This document shows positions 26,546-35,600 of a stretch of 64,000 bases of DNA, piece after piece (the first letter of the stretch is position 1; each line of letters opens with the position of its first letter). The notes under the pieces are model-generated. The model had not been told where the DNA came from. It did no database searches and saw only the letters and a list, made by a program, of their open reading frames with translations. Location of the stretch: positions 2,108,001-2,172,000 of the forward strand of contig NZ_CP141643.1 in the NCBI RefSeq assembly GCF_038452275.1, written 5' to 3'. This DNA is from Corynebacterium sp. BD556 (lineage in GTDB: Bacteria > Actinomycetota > Actinomycetes > Mycobacteriales > Mycobacteriaceae). Both the position numbers and the translations under genes were made by a program.

Positions 26546-28260
26546 CTTTCCAGGCGCTCCAAAAGGTCCGCCTGGACCTCGCGGCGGCGGATCTTTCCCA
26601 GTTGGTCGCGGGCGAGCTCTTCAAAGTGGTAGAAGGTGCGCGGCACCTTGTAGCGGGTAAGCCGCTGGCGGGCAAAATCCTTCAAACCCTCCGGTTCGAG
26701 CGGGGCACCCTCGCGCAGCGTCACACAAGCGACGACGTCCTCGGAGCCGTCGGAGCGCGGACGACCAACCACCGCAACATCGACAACATCCGGGTGCTGG
26801 CGAATCACATCCTCGACCTCCTGCGGATAGACGTTGAAACCACCAGTGATGATCAACTCTTTGAGCCGCGAGACAAGTTTGATGAAGCCATCGTCGTCCA
26901 TAAAGCCCATGTCACCGGTGCGGAACCAGCCGTCGTGAAAAGCCTTCTCGGTGGCCTCCGGGTTGTTGAAGTAGCCGGAGAAAACCTGCGGGCCGCGAGC
27001 CAAAAGCTCACCGGGTTCACCGAGGGGCATCTCCACATCCAGGTTTTCGGGGTCGACAATGCGGATCTCGGTGTCGGGGAAGGGGATACCGATATAGCCG
27101 GGGCGACGGTTAGCGCTTTGCGGGTTACCCACCAAAATCGGGGAAGTTTCAGTCAAACCGTAGCCCTCCACCAAACGTCCGCCGGTAACGGACTCCCACT
27201 TCTCAATGACTTCCACCGGAAGTGAGGACGCACCGGAAAAGCCGATGCCCACCTTGGACAGGCTGACCCCCTGATCATTGGCCTCTTTGATGATGCGTTC
27301 GAACAGGGTAGGCACACCCGGAACAAAAGAGGGCGTGTGCTTTTTCAGCGCGTCGATGACCAAGCTCATCTCCGGGGCAGGCAGCAACACGACCTCACTG
27401 CCGATAAGGAACGTCAGAGTCAAGGAGAAGGTCAGGCCATAGGCGTGGAAAAACGGCAAAGTAGCCAACATACGCTGGCCCGGCTCCTGCAGTTCCTTCA
27501 CCCAAGCCACACCCTGCCAGGCGTTGGCGTGGAGGTTTTTGTGGGTGAGCACCGCCCCCTTGGGCCGACCCGTCGTGCCCGAGGTGTAGAGAATGAGTGC
27601 CGGGTCGTCGGGGGTGGTTTCTTCCGGCAAGGTCAAATCCGCGCCCGCGCCGCCAATGGCCAACCCGGTGAGGACTTCCCAAGGCACAGTGTGGGTCGAA
27701 GGGCCAGTGAGCTTGCTGCGCGCCTCACGGATCTGCTTGAGGGGGATACGCAGCGCGGCCTGCTTCAATCGCGGCATGGCCTTAGTCATGTCGACGCTGA
27801 CCACCGTTTCCAATTTGGTGTCCGGGCGCAACTTCTCCAAGGTGTCGGCCACCTTGTCCCACACGATCGCGATGCGGGCGCCGTGATCTTGAAACTGGGG
27901 GGCCAACTCGGCGGCGGTGTACAGCGGGTTGTGCTCCACAACCACGGCGCCGAGAAGCTGCACCGCCATGAAAGCGGCGACGTGCTGCGGGCAGTTCGGC
28001 AGCATGATGGCCACCCTGTCCCCAGGGCGCACGCCGAAGGCTTTCAAGCCGGCCGCCGCGTGGCGCACCTCCCGGTCGAGCTCCGCGTAAGTTTGGGTGC
28101 GACCGAAAAACCACGTGGCGGGCCTGTGTGCGTTTTTGGCCAGGTTGTCTTCGTAAATCTGCCCCAAAGTTGTCGTGCCGTACTCGAGCGAGTGCGCTGT
28201 CCACTCGGGGTAGAACTTCAACCAGGGGGCGTTGCGCTTCGGGGACTCAGAGACAGACAT
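26542..28260 (-). CDS. Long-chain fatty acid-CoA ligase, paralogue 1
   Basis: FadD-type enzyme of 572 residues that activates fatty acids with ATP and CoA. LYTSGTTGRPKG (224-235), YGLTETSP, GWFRTGDMGFMDDDGF, GGFNVYPQEVEDV and LGKIRRREVQ (with the C-terminal catalytic Lys) are all intact. It is the most downstream of three related fadD genes. Its own promoter appears to overlap the repeat between it and paralogue 2: TATACT ends six bases before the ATG and no Shine-Dalgarno is present. Confidence 0.93.
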   Translation of the reverse strand: MSVSESPKRNAPWLKFYPEWTAHSLEYGTTTLGQIYEDNLAKNAHRPATWFFGRTQTYAELDREVRHAAAGLKAFGVRPGDRVAIMLPNCPQHVAAFMAVQLLGAVVVEHNPLYTAAELAPQFQDHGARIAIVWDKVADTLEKLRPDTKLETVVSVDMTKAMPRLKQAALRIPLKQIREARSKLTGPSTHTVPWEVLTGLAIGGAGADLTLPEETTPDDPALILYTSGTTGRPKGAVLTHKNLHANAWQGVAWVKELQEPGQRMLATLPFFHAYGLTFSLTLTFLIGSEVVLLPAPEMSLVIDALKKHTPSFVPGVPTLFERIIKEANDQGVSLSKVGIGFSGASSLPVEVIEKWESVTGGRLVEGYGLTETSPILVGNPQSANRRPGYIGIPFPDTEIRIVDPENLDVEMPLGEPGELLARGPQVFSGYFNNPEATEKAFHDGWFRTGDMGFMDDDGFIKLVSRLKELIITGGFNVYPQEVEDVIRQHPDVVDVAVVGRPRSDGSEDVVACVTLREGAPLEPEGLKDFARQRLTRYKVPRTFYHFEELARDQLGKIRRREVQADLLERLES

Positions 28261-28266
28261 GCCCCG

Positions 28267-28272
28267 AGTATA
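28267..28272 (-). promoter_or_regulatory. -10 box of fadD paralogue 1, leaderless
   Basis: On the minus strand TATACT (28272 to 28267) is followed by six bases and then the ATG at 28260. The hexamer repeat at 28281-28304 occupies the -35 zone. Confidence 0.55.
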
Positions 28273-28280
28273 AGCACGTC

Positions 28281-28304
28281 AGTGTTAGTGTTAGTGTTAG
28301 TGTT
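28281..28304. repeat. Hexanucleotide repeat (AGTGTT)4 at a fadD stop/promoter junction
   Basis: Four perfect copies of AGTGTT on the plus strand. On the minus strand they read AACACT, and in the frame of fadD paralogue 2 they give repeated CAC-TAA, so the gene ends at the first of a series of in-frame stops. The array sits 8 bases upstream of the paralogue 1 -10 box. Confidence 0.95.
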
Positions 28305-30000
28305 TCGCGGTGCCGTTGTCAATCATCTCGAGCAGGATCTTTTGCACCGCTTTCCGGCGAATCTTGCCCGTCTGGTCCCGCTCCAACTCCTCGAAGTGGT
28401 AGAAAGTGCGCGGCACCTTGTAAGCGGTGAGGCGCTGCCGGGCGAACTCGCGCAGCGCTTCGGGCTCGAGCGGGGCGCCGTCGACAAGCGAAACGCAGGC
28501 GACGACATCTTCGGAGCCGTCCGGGCGGGGCCTGCCAACGACTGCGATATCCGCGATGTCGGGGTGCTGCTTCATCACCTGCTCCACCTCGTCCGGGTAA
28601 ACATTAAAGCCGCCGGTAATGATCATTTCCTTAATGCGAGCCACGAGACGGATGAAACCGTCGGCCTCCATGATGGCCATATCGCCGGTGCGAAACCACC
28701 CCTCGTAGAAAGCGTTTTCGTTGGCCTCCGGGTTATTTAAGTAGCCAGCGAAAACCTGCGGGCCGCGGGCCAAAAGCTCACCCGGCTCCCCATCCGGCAT
28801 CGTTTCGGCAGGATCGTCCGGGTTGGCAATGCGGATATCCGTCATCGGGAAGGGAACCCCGATATAGCCGGGGCGGTGGTTGCCGTCCATCGGGTTGGCG
28901 GTGAGAATCGGTGAAGTCTCCGTCAAACCGTAGCCCTCAACCAAGCGGCCGCCGGTAGCTTGTTCCCACAACTCAACAGTGGCGGTGGGCAAGGTGGCCG
29001 CTCCCGAAAAAGCGTTGCGGATCGAGGAAACATCCTTGCCGTTGTCCAGCGCCCAAGAAGCGATGCGCTCGTAGAGCGTGGGCACCCCCGGCAGCATGGT
29101 CGGCTTCGTTTTTTCAATCGCGGAGTTGATCAGCTCCGGCTTCGGCGCCGGCACGAGGATGATCTGGGCGGCATCGGTAAGCGCCAACGAAAAGTTCAGC
29201 AGCAGGCCGTAGACGTGGAACAACGGCAGCACCGCCAAGATGCGCTCATCTTCATCACCCCACCCTTTCAACCACTCCAGGCCCGCGACCAAGTTGGAGT
29301 TCAAGTTGCCGTGGGTCAGCGGCGCACCCTTCGGCGCGCCGGTGGTGCCGGAAGTGTAGAGGATAAACGCGACATCCTCCTGCGTCACAGTGCTCTCACA
29401 GGGAGTGTTTGCGCCCTCCAGAAGTTGGGAAAAAGCAATGGTGCCCGGCGCCGCAGCGGTCAGCTCATCACGCTTCTTTTTCAAAGCTCCCAGGGGCACC
29501 TTGAGCGCCAGGCGCAGCGGCAGCGGCATCGCCTCAATCATGTTGACACTGACCACGGTAGCCAACGAGGTCGTGCGCACCAGCTCCTCGTAGACCGCGC
29601 CTGCCTTATCCCACACGATGGCCACCTTCGCCCCGTGGTCAAGGAACTGATCGCGCAGCTCGTAAGCAGTGTAGAGCGGGTTATGCTCCACGACAGTGGC
29701 CCCGAGATGATGGATCGCCAAAATGGAAACGACGTGCTGCGGGCAATTCGGCAACGCGATGGCGACACGGTCACCGGCGCTCACACCAAGGCCCGCCAGG
29801 GAGTTCGCAACCCGGTACACCTGGTCGGCGAGTTCCCCGTAGGTAAGCTCCGCGCCCATAAACCAAGTTGCCTTCGCCCGCGGTGCGGCCGCAGCGCAGT
29901 GGTTAAAACGCGACACCAGCGTTTCATCGCCCAGATCGGGCTCCGGGTTGGTCCACTCGGCGTAGTGGCGCAGCCATGTCTTGTCCTCGTTCGCTGCCAT
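28297..30000 (-). CDS. Long-chain fatty acid-CoA ligase, paralogue 2
   Basis: FadD-type enzyme of 567 residues with LYTSGTTGAPKG, YGLTETSP, GWFRTGDMAIME, GGFNVYPDEVEQVM and TGKIRRKAVQ, all intact. ATG 30000 has GAAAGGGG about ten bases upstream and matches the paralogues' N termini (TWLRHYAEW); the frame from 30024 is not supported. The stop lies in the AACACT repeat. A TATACT box and the palindrome at 30039-30055 lie upstream, so it has its own regulated promoter. Confidence 0.93.
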   Translation of the reverse strand: MAANEDKTWLRHYAEWTNPEPDLGDETLVSRFNHCAAAAPRAKATWFMGAELTYGELADQVYRVANSLAGLGVSAGDRVAIALPNCPQHVVSILAIHHLGATVVEHNPLYTAYELRDQFLDHGAKVAIVWDKAGAVYEELVRTTSLATVVSVNMIEAMPLPLRLALKVPLGALKKKRDELTAAAPGTIAFSQLLEGANTPCESTVTQEDVAFILYTSGTTGAPKGAPLTHGNLNSNLVAGLEWLKGWGDEDERILAVLPLFHVYGLLLNFSLALTDAAQIILVPAPKPELINSAIEKTKPTMLPGVPTLYERIASWALDNGKDVSSIRNAFSGAATLPTATVELWEQATGGRLVEGYGLTETSPILTANPMDGNHRPGYIGVPFPMTDIRIANPDDPAETMPDGEPGELLARGPQVFAGYLNNPEANENAFYEGWFRTGDMAIMEADGFIRLVARIKEMIITGGFNVYPDEVEQVMKQHPDIADIAVVGRPRPDGSEDVVACVSLVDGAPLEPEALREFARQRLTAYKVPRTFYHFEELERDQTGKIRRKAVQKILLEMIDNGTAKH

Positions 30001-30038
30001 GCGCGTTGAGCCCCTTTCAACCAATCGCTTAATAGCGC

Positions 30039-30055
30039 CTAAACATTTGGTTTAG
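30039..30055. promoter_or_regulatory. Palindrome overlapping the fadD paralogue 2 promoter
   Basis: CTAAAC-N5-GTTTAG, perfect six-base arms, in the 99-base gap between fadD (minus) and the macro-domain gene (plus). On the minus strand it overlaps the last bases of a TATACT -10 box (30059-30054), a classic repressor position. No such regulator gene is adjacent. Confidence 0.5.
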
Positions 30056-30099
30056 TATACGAAATAATTTTTCGGGGCGGACCGTCTAGCCTGGCAAAT

Positions 30100-30624
30100 A
30101 TGAAGTGTGAGGTTGTTTCAGGCGATATCACCGCCCAAGAAGTCGACGTGGTGGTCAACGCCGCCAACCGCACCCTGCTCGGTGGCGGGGGAGTCGACGG
30201 GGCGATCCACCGCGCCGGTGGGCCCGAAATTGTGCGAGAGTGCGAAAAAGTGCGGCAAAGCCAATGGCCCGAGGGTTTGCCTACAGGCGAAGCCACGGCC
30301 ACGACCGCAGGCGACTTGGCGGCGCGCTGGGTAGTCCACACCGTCGGCCCTGTCTGGTCGACATCGAGGGACACATCGGCCCTGCTGGAGTCTTGCTACA
30401 TCCGCAGCTTGGAAGTCGCCGACGGACTCGGCGCGAAAACCATCGCGTTTCCTCTGGTGTCTGCCGGGGCGTATGGCTGGCCAATCCCAGATGCGGCCCG
30501 CATCGCCGTTGATGCAGTGCGCGCATACGCGAAAGCGCACCCGGACTCCGCAGTGGAGCGGGTGCGCTTTGTTGGCTATAGCGCCGCAACGTACGCGGCG
30601 CTCACCGAGGCGTTGGTGCGCTAG
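30100..30624 (+). CDS. Macro-domain ADP-ribose hydrolase
   Basis: A stand-alone MacroD-type protein of 174 residues, expected to hydrolyse O-acetyl-ADP-ribose or remove ADP-ribose from proteins. Seen are GDIT (8-11), the VNAANRTLLGGGGVDGAIH signature (19-37, with Asn20, Asn23 and the Gly-rich loop) and PLVSAGAYGWP in the phosphate-binding loop. The position between two fadD genes on the opposite strand is unusual and may be chance. Its stop lies nine bases from the stop of paralogue 3. Confidence 0.93.
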   Translation: MKCEVVSGDITAQEVDVVVNAANRTLLGGGGVDGAIHRAGGPEIVRECEKVRQSQWPEGLPTGEATATTAGDLAARWVVHTVGPVWSTSRDTSALLESCYIRSLEVADGLGAKTIAFPLVSAGAYGWPIPDAARIAVDAVRAYAKAHPDSAVERVRFVGYSAATYAALTEALVR

Positions 30625-30633
30625 TTCCTCGCT

Positions 30634-32352
30634 TTACTCGGCGTCACCGACCTCCGCGTCGTCGCCCTTTTCCAACAGGTCGATCAAGGCCTGCTGGACT
30701 TCACGGCGGCGAATCTTGCCCGTCATGTCGCGGGCCAGTTCCTCGAAGTGGTAGAACGTGCGCGGCACCTTGTAGGCGGTGAGGCGCTCACGGGCAAAGG
30801 AGCGCAGCGCGTCCGACTCAATGACCGCACCCTCGCGCAGCGTCACGCAGGCGACGACATCCTCGGAGCCGTCGGAGCGGGGCCTGCCAACAACGGCCGC
30901 GTCCTCGATGTCCGGGTGTTCCTTGATCACCTGTTCCACCTCGTCAGGATAGACGTTAAAGCCGCCGGTGATGATCATTTCCTTGATGCGGGAAACCAAA
31001 CGAATGTAGCCGTCGGGCTCCATGATGCCCATGTCGCCGGTGCGGAACCAGCCGTCGTGGAAAGCGTCCTCGGTGGCTTCCGGCTTGTTCAGGTATCCCT
31101 TAAACACCTGCGGGCCGCGGGCCAGCAGCTCGCCGGGCTCGCCGTCGGGCATCGTCTCATCCAAGTTGTCGGGGTTGGCGATGCGGATTTCGGTATTTGG
31201 GAAGGGCAGACCGATGTAGCCGGGGCGGTGGTTGCCATCCATCGGATTGGCCGTAAGGATTGGGGAAGTCTCGGTCAGGCCGTAGCCCTCCACGAGCACG
31301 CCGCCGGTGATGGACTCCCACTTCTCAATCGTGGACTTCGGCAGCGTCGACGCGCCCGAGAAGGAGTTGCGGATGGACGGGTAGCGCTTGCCATTTGCCA
31401 GCGCCCCCTCCGCGATCTTCTCGTAGAGCGTGGGCACGCCTGGGAGGAAGGTCGGTGGGTTGTTCTTCAGCGCCATGGCGATCAGCTTCGGCTCCGGCGC
31501 CGGCACCAAGATCATCTCCGCGCCGATGCCGAGAGCGAGGCCGAAGTTCAAGGCGAGGCCGTAGACGTGGAACAACGGCAGGATCGTCAGGATTTTCTCG
31601 CGCTCCTTGCCCAGGTCCTTGACCCAGTACAGGCCAGCTTTGAGAACGGCGTTGAGGTTCGCGTGGGTTAGCTGCGCGCCTTTCGGTGGGCCCGTGGTGC
31701 CGGAGGTGTAGAGGATGAGCACCGTGTCGTCCGGGGTGATGTCCTCGCAGGGCTCGAATTGGTCGTCGATGAGCGCCGACTCCCACGGCAGGGTGGTGGT
31801 GGTCGGAGCGGAAAGCTTATCGCGCATTTCTTTGAGCGGGCCAACCGGAACCTTCAGGGCCAAGCGCATAGGCAGCGGCATCGCCTCGATCATATTGACC
31901 GAGATGATGGTGGACAAAGGAGCGTCGCGGCGGATGGTGGAGACGGTTTCTGCCGCCTTGTCCCACACGATGGCTACTTTCGCGCCGTGGTCCTGGAACT
32001 GTGGGGTGAGCTCCGCGGCGGTGTAGAGCGGGTTGTGCTCCACCACGATGGCTCCCAGGCGCATGATTGCGACGAAGGCGATGACGTGCTGCGGGCAGTT
32101 CGGCAGCATCACCGCGACGCGGTCACCCTTTTTCACCCCCAGCTCCTGTAGTCCGGCGGCGAGCTTGTTGGCCTGCTCGTTCACGTCGGCGTAGGTCATG
32201 GTCTGGCGGAAAAACCAGGTGGCGACGCGGTTGGAATGGCGCGCCAGGTTGCGCTCATATACATCCACCAACGTGTCGTTGCCGAGTTCTACTTCGTGTG
32301 GGGTCCAGCGGGCGTAGTGCTGGAGCCACGCCTTTTCCTCAAATGCGCCCAT
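30634..32352 (-). CDS. Long-chain fatty acid-CoA ligase, paralogue 3
   Basis: FadD-type enzyme of 572 residues with LYTSGTTGPPKG, YGLTETSP, GWFRTGDMGIME, GGFNVYPDEVEQVI and TGKIRRREVQ. ATG 32352 with AAGGAG upstream fits the paralogue N termini; the frame open back to 32481 is upstream DNA. Closely similar to paralogues 1 and 2, indicating tandem duplication. Acyl-CoA from these enzymes could serve beta-oxidation or exogenous fatty acid use; a lipid-using lifestyle is a reasonable inference. Confidence 0.93.
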   Translation of the reverse strand: MGAFEEKAWLQHYARWTPHEVELGNDTLVDVYERNLARHSNRVATWFFRQTMTYADVNEQANKLAAGLQELGVKKGDRVAVMLPNCPQHVIAFVAIMRLGAIVVEHNPLYTAAELTPQFQDHGAKVAIVWDKAAETVSTIRRDAPLSTIISVNMIEAMPLPMRLALKVPVGPLKEMRDKLSAPTTTTLPWESALIDDQFEPCEDITPDDTVLILYTSGTTGPPKGAQLTHANLNAVLKAGLYWVKDLGKEREKILTILPLFHVYGLALNFGLALGIGAEMILVPAPEPKLIAMALKNNPPTFLPGVPTLYEKIAEGALANGKRYPSIRNSFSGASTLPKSTIEKWESITGGVLVEGYGLTETSPILTANPMDGNHRPGYIGLPFPNTEIRIANPDNLDETMPDGEPGELLARGPQVFKGYLNKPEATEDAFHDGWFRTGDMGIMEPDGYIRLVSRIKEMIITGGFNVYPDEVEQVIKEHPDIEDAAVVGRPRSDGSEDVVACVTLREGAVIESDALRSFARERLTAYKVPRTFYHFEELARDMTGKIRRREVQQALIDLLEKGDDAEVGDAE

Positions 32353-32430
32353 TAAACACTTCTCCTTATCGGTTAGCGGCGGTTCATTGGAAACTATTGT
32401 AGGGCAATGTATCGTGTTGCGATTCACTAT

Positions 32431-32459
32431 TTTCAGAGCAATGTGATTCGCGCTATAAT
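32431..32459 (+). promoter_or_regulatory. Promoter of the ParA-like ATPase gene
   Basis: TTTCAG (32431-32436), 17-base spacer, TATAAT (32454-32459), a consensus -10. The transcript would carry a leader of about 85 bases before ATG 32551. Confidence 0.6.
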
Positions 32460-32550
32460 TGCCGAGGTTGTCGGGCTGCAACGACGCGGCACTTCAGATA
32501 GATTGCAAATCGTCTGCCGTGGACAACTCGGGGAAATACAGGGGGAAAAC

Positions 32551-33522
32551 ATGACCACGCACGTGCAAGGGGAGCGCATCCACCTCGGGGTCAACCCGGG
32601 GCTTGACCAGACGGCACTGATCAAGCCAGTCAAAGCAGCGCCGCGCAAAGGGTGGCGCAAGCTGGTCCATTCCGCGTCGCGGGGCAGGTTAAACCCGGGG
32701 GCGTCGGAAAGCGAACTGCGCGAAGACGAACTCGACACCGCAATCCGCGCGCCGCTGCGCGGCGACTACCGCATCGCCGTGATGTCGCTCAAAGGCGGGG
32801 TGGGCAAAACAACCACGACCGTTGCCCTCGGCGCCGTCTTCGCCCACAACCGGGGTGATCGCGTCATCGCCATCGACGCCAACCCGGATTTGGGCACCTT
32901 GGCGCAGCGCGCCGCCGCCGGTGCCCCCGCAACCATCCGTGATCTGCTCGTCGCACCAGACACATCGCGCTACCCACACATCCGTTCCTTCACCAACCAA
33001 GCCACCTCGCGGCTGGAAGTCATCGGCTCCGAGCGCGACCCAGCGATCAGCGAAGCTTTCAGCGAAAGTGACTACCGGCGCGCCGTGGACATCCTGCAAC
33101 ATCACTACAACGTGATCCTCACCGACTGCGGCACAGGTTTGATGCACTCCGCGATGGCGGGCGTGCTCGACCTGGCCAACGCCCTCGTTTTAGTCACCTC
33201 ACCCGCGCTTGACGGGGCGCAGTCCGCTTCCGCCACCCTGGATTGGCTCAACCTGCACGGCTACGACCAACTGGCAACCAACTCCGTTGTTGTCATCTCC
33301 GCCTTGGTGCCGGGGCAGCCGAGCGTCGACGTCGGCAAGCTCTCCGAGCACTTCCGTGCCCGCACCCGAGCCGTGTGCTCCATCCCCTACGATCGCCACC
33401 TCGCCGAAGGAAGCGTGATCGACATGGAACGCATCGCACCCGCCACCCGCGCCGCCTACCGGGAGCTCGCCGCCACCGTCGCCGCCGATTTCGGCGCCTG
33501 GCACCGCCACGCCGTGAGGTAG
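32551..33522 (+). CDS. MinD/ParA-like ATPase of the ESX-associated type
   Basis: A 323-residue P-loop protein: deviant Walker A in [28 protein letters not shown] (Walker A' region) and [10 protein letters not shown] (Walker B). The N-terminal [24 protein letters not shown] stretch precedes the ATPase in actinobacterial homologues linked to type VII secretion (EspI-like). No other ESX gene is in the window, so it is an orphan here. ATG 32551 has GGGGGA five bases upstream, and the frame open to 32407 lies over the promoter. It could also be a general MinD-like protein. Confidence 0.8.
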   Translation: MTTHVQGERIHLGVNPGLDQTALIKPVKAAPRKGWRKLVHSASRGRLNPGASESELREDELDTAIRAPLRGDYRIAVMSLKGGVGKTTTTVALGAVFAHNRGDRVIAIDANPDLGTLAQRAAAGAPATIRDLLVAPDTSRYPHIRSFTNQATSRLEVIGSERDPAISEAFSESDYRRAVDILQHHYNVILTDCGTGLMHSAMAGVLDLANALVLVTSPALDGAQSASATLDWLNLHGYDQLATNSVVVISALVPGQPSVDVGKLSEHFRARTRAVCSIPYDRHLAEGSVIDMERIAPATRAAYRELAATVAADFGAWHRHAVR

Positions 33523-33544
33523 CCACCCACTAACCTCTGTAGGT

Positions 33545-34798
33545 ATGCGCGTTGCGATGATCTCCATGCACACCTCCCCCCTGGAACAGCCGGGGGCAGG
33601 TGATGCCGGCGGTTTAAATGTTTACGTCATCAACATTGCCACCCAGTTGGCGCGTCGGGGCGCCACGGTCGACATTTACACCCGCGCCGCCCGACCCAGC
33701 CAAGGAGAGATCGTTCAAGTCGCGCCGAACCTGCGGGTGATCAATGTTGTCGCCGGGCCGTATGAGGGACTGAGCAAAGAGGAACTGCCCACGCAACTGG
33801 CGGCCTTTGCCGGCGGGATAGTCCAGTTCGTGCGGCACCACACGCTCACCTATGACCTGATCCATTCGCACTACTGGCTGTCCGGACAAGTCGCGTGGCT
33901 GCTGTCCGATCTGGCGCGGGTGCCGCTGGTGCACACCGGCCACACCTGGGCGGCGGTGAAAAACGCGGCACGCACCACCGAAGGTGAAGCGCGGCGCATT
34001 TGTGAGCAGCAGTTGGTCGACAACGCGGATTGCCTAGTGGTCAACACGCCGTATGAAAGCGCGGAGCTGGCGCGCCACTACGACGTGGAGACGAGCAAGA
34101 TCAGCGTGGTTACCCCTGGCGCCGACACCGACTTATTTAACCCGGGCACCAACCGCAACACGGAGCTCGCCAGGCGCGATTTGGGCCTTCCGTTGCACGC
34201 GAAGGTGGTGGCTTTTGTTGGCAGGCTGCAAGATTTCAAAGGCCCGCAGGTGCTCATTAAAGCGGCCGGGGAGCTGGTGCGTGAGCAGCCGGAGCTGGCG
34301 TTGCGCCTGGTGATGTGCGGTGGGGCGTCGGGAAGCGACTCCAGCGTCGAGCATTACCGCGCCCTGGCGCGCGAGGAAGGGTTGGGCCGCTGTGTTCGTT
34401 TCCTCGGCCCGCGCCCGCCGGAGGAGCTGGTGAGCATTTACCAGGCGGCCGACGTGGTCGCTGTGCCCAGCTACAACGAGTCCTTCGGGCTGGTTGCGGT
34501 GGAGGCGCAGGCGACGGGAACCCCGGTCGTCGCCGCGCGCGTAGGTGGATTGCCGCTTGCTGTCGACGACGGAAAAACAGGGGTGCTTGTCGACGGCCAC
34601 GACCCCCGCGACTGGGCCCGTAGCCTGGCCATGTTGCTTGCCGACGACCCCACGCGCATCGCCATGGGCAAAGCCGCCGTCACCCACGCCGCCGGGTTTA
34701 GTTGGGCCGCCGCCGCGCAGCGGCTGGAGGCTGTCTACCGCGACACCCTCGCCTCCTTCCGCCCAGACGGGGAAAAGCGCAGCGCGTTCGGCGGATAA
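33545..34798 (+). CDS. mshA: D-inositol-3-phosphate glycosyltransferase
   Basis: GT4 enzyme catalysing the first step of mycothiol synthesis, UDP-GlcNAc plus inositol-3-phosphate. The 417 residues contain [12 protein letters not shown] near the N terminus, [36 protein letters not shown] and the retaining-GT4 [26 protein letters not shown] eight bases before ATG 33545 suggests a leaderless start. It supplies the thiol used by mscR in this window. Confidence 0.96.
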   Translation: MRVAMISMHTSPLEQPGAGDAGGLNVYVINIATQLARRGATVDIYTRAARPSQGEIVQVAPNLRVINVVAGPYEGLSKEELPTQLAAFAGGIVQFVRHHTLTYDLIHSHYWLSGQVAWLLSDLARVPLVHTGHTWAAVKNAARTTEGEARRICEQQLVDNADCLVVNTPYESAELARHYDVETSKISVVTPGADTDLFNPGTNRNTELARRDLGLPLHAKVVAFVGRLQDFKGPQVLIKAAGELVREQPELALRLVMCGGASGSDSSVEHYRALAREEGLGRCVRFLGPRPPEELVSIYQAADVVAVPSYNESFGLVAVEAQATGTPVVAARVGGLPLAVDDGKTGVLVDGHDPRDWARSLAMLLADDPTRIAMGKAAVTHAAGFSWAAAAQRLEAVYRDTLASFRPDGEKRSAFGG

Positions 34799-34835
34799 CA
34801 GCGCGCCACGGCCCGCATCATGGCATGCTGAAACC

Positions 34836-35585
34836 ATGGGTAATGGAAAGCTGATTTTGCTCCGCCACGGCCAGAGCACATGGAATAAGTCCAACCAGTT
34901 CACCGGTTGGGTGGACGTCGACCTTACCGAGCAGGGCGAGAAGGAGGCAGTCAACGCTGGAAAACTGTTGGCTGAGAAAAACGCGCTGCCCGACATCGTG
35001 TTCACCTCTTTGCTGCGCCGCGCGATCCGCACCGCCAACATCGCGCTCAACACCGCCGATCGCCACTGGATTCCCGTGGTGCGCAACTGGCGTCTCAACG
35101 AGCGTCACTACGGCAAACTTCAGGGCCTGAATAAAACGGAAATCCGCGAGGAGTTCGGCGAGGAACAGTTCATGTCCTGGCGCCGCTCCTACGACACCCC
35201 GCCCCCGGAGATCGACACGGACAATCAATACTCCCAGTCCGAGGATGCACGCTACTTCTTCCTGCCGGTTGTGCCTCGCACCGAGTGCCTCAAGGATGTC
35301 GTCGAGCGCTTCATCCCCTATTTCATAGACGTGATTCGCCCCGAGGTTCTGGCCGGCAAAACCGTCATGGTCGCCGCGCACGGCAACTCCCTGCGCGCGC
35401 TGGTGAAGTACCTTGACAACATCTCCGACGAAGACATCGCCGACCTTAACATTCCCACCGGCATGCCACTGGTCTACGAGATGGACGCGCAAGGAACGGT
35501 GCTCAACCCGGGCGGCACTTACCTCGATCCGGAGGCTGCGGCCGCCGGTGCCGCAGCGGTGGCCAACCAGGGCACCCAGAAGTAG
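34836..35585 (+). CDS. gpmA: Phosphoglycerate mutase, cofactor-dependent
   Basis: Interconverts 3- and 2-phosphoglycerate. The 249 residues show [10 protein letters not shown] with the phosphorylated His11, [26 protein letters not shown] and [14 protein letters not shown], the full dPGM set. ATG 34836 starts the family's N terminus; CATGCT six bases before it may be a -10 of a leaderless transcript. The mshA-gpmA-senX3-regX3 order is usual for corynebacteria and mycobacteria. Confidence 0.96.
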   Translation: MGNGKLILLRHGQSTWNKSNQFTGWVDVDLTEQGEKEAVNAGKLLAEKNALPDIVFTSLLRRAIRTANIALNTADRHWIPVVRNWRLNERHYGKLQGLNKTEIREEFGEEQFMSWRRSYDTPPPEIDTDNQYSQSEDARYFFLPVVPRTECLKDVVERFIPYFIDVIRPEVLAGKTVMVAAHGNSLRALVKYLDNISDEDIADLNIPTGMPLVYEMDAQGTVLNPGGTYLDPEAAAAGAAAVANQGTQK

Positions 35586-35600
35586 GACCAGAACGCCGGC

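Noticed and set aside
27337..28740. 467-codon plus-strand frame opposite the fadD genes
   Set aside because: It spans two fadD genes and their junction on the other strand, has no ribosome site, and its composition mirrors the antisense of conserved fadD motifs.
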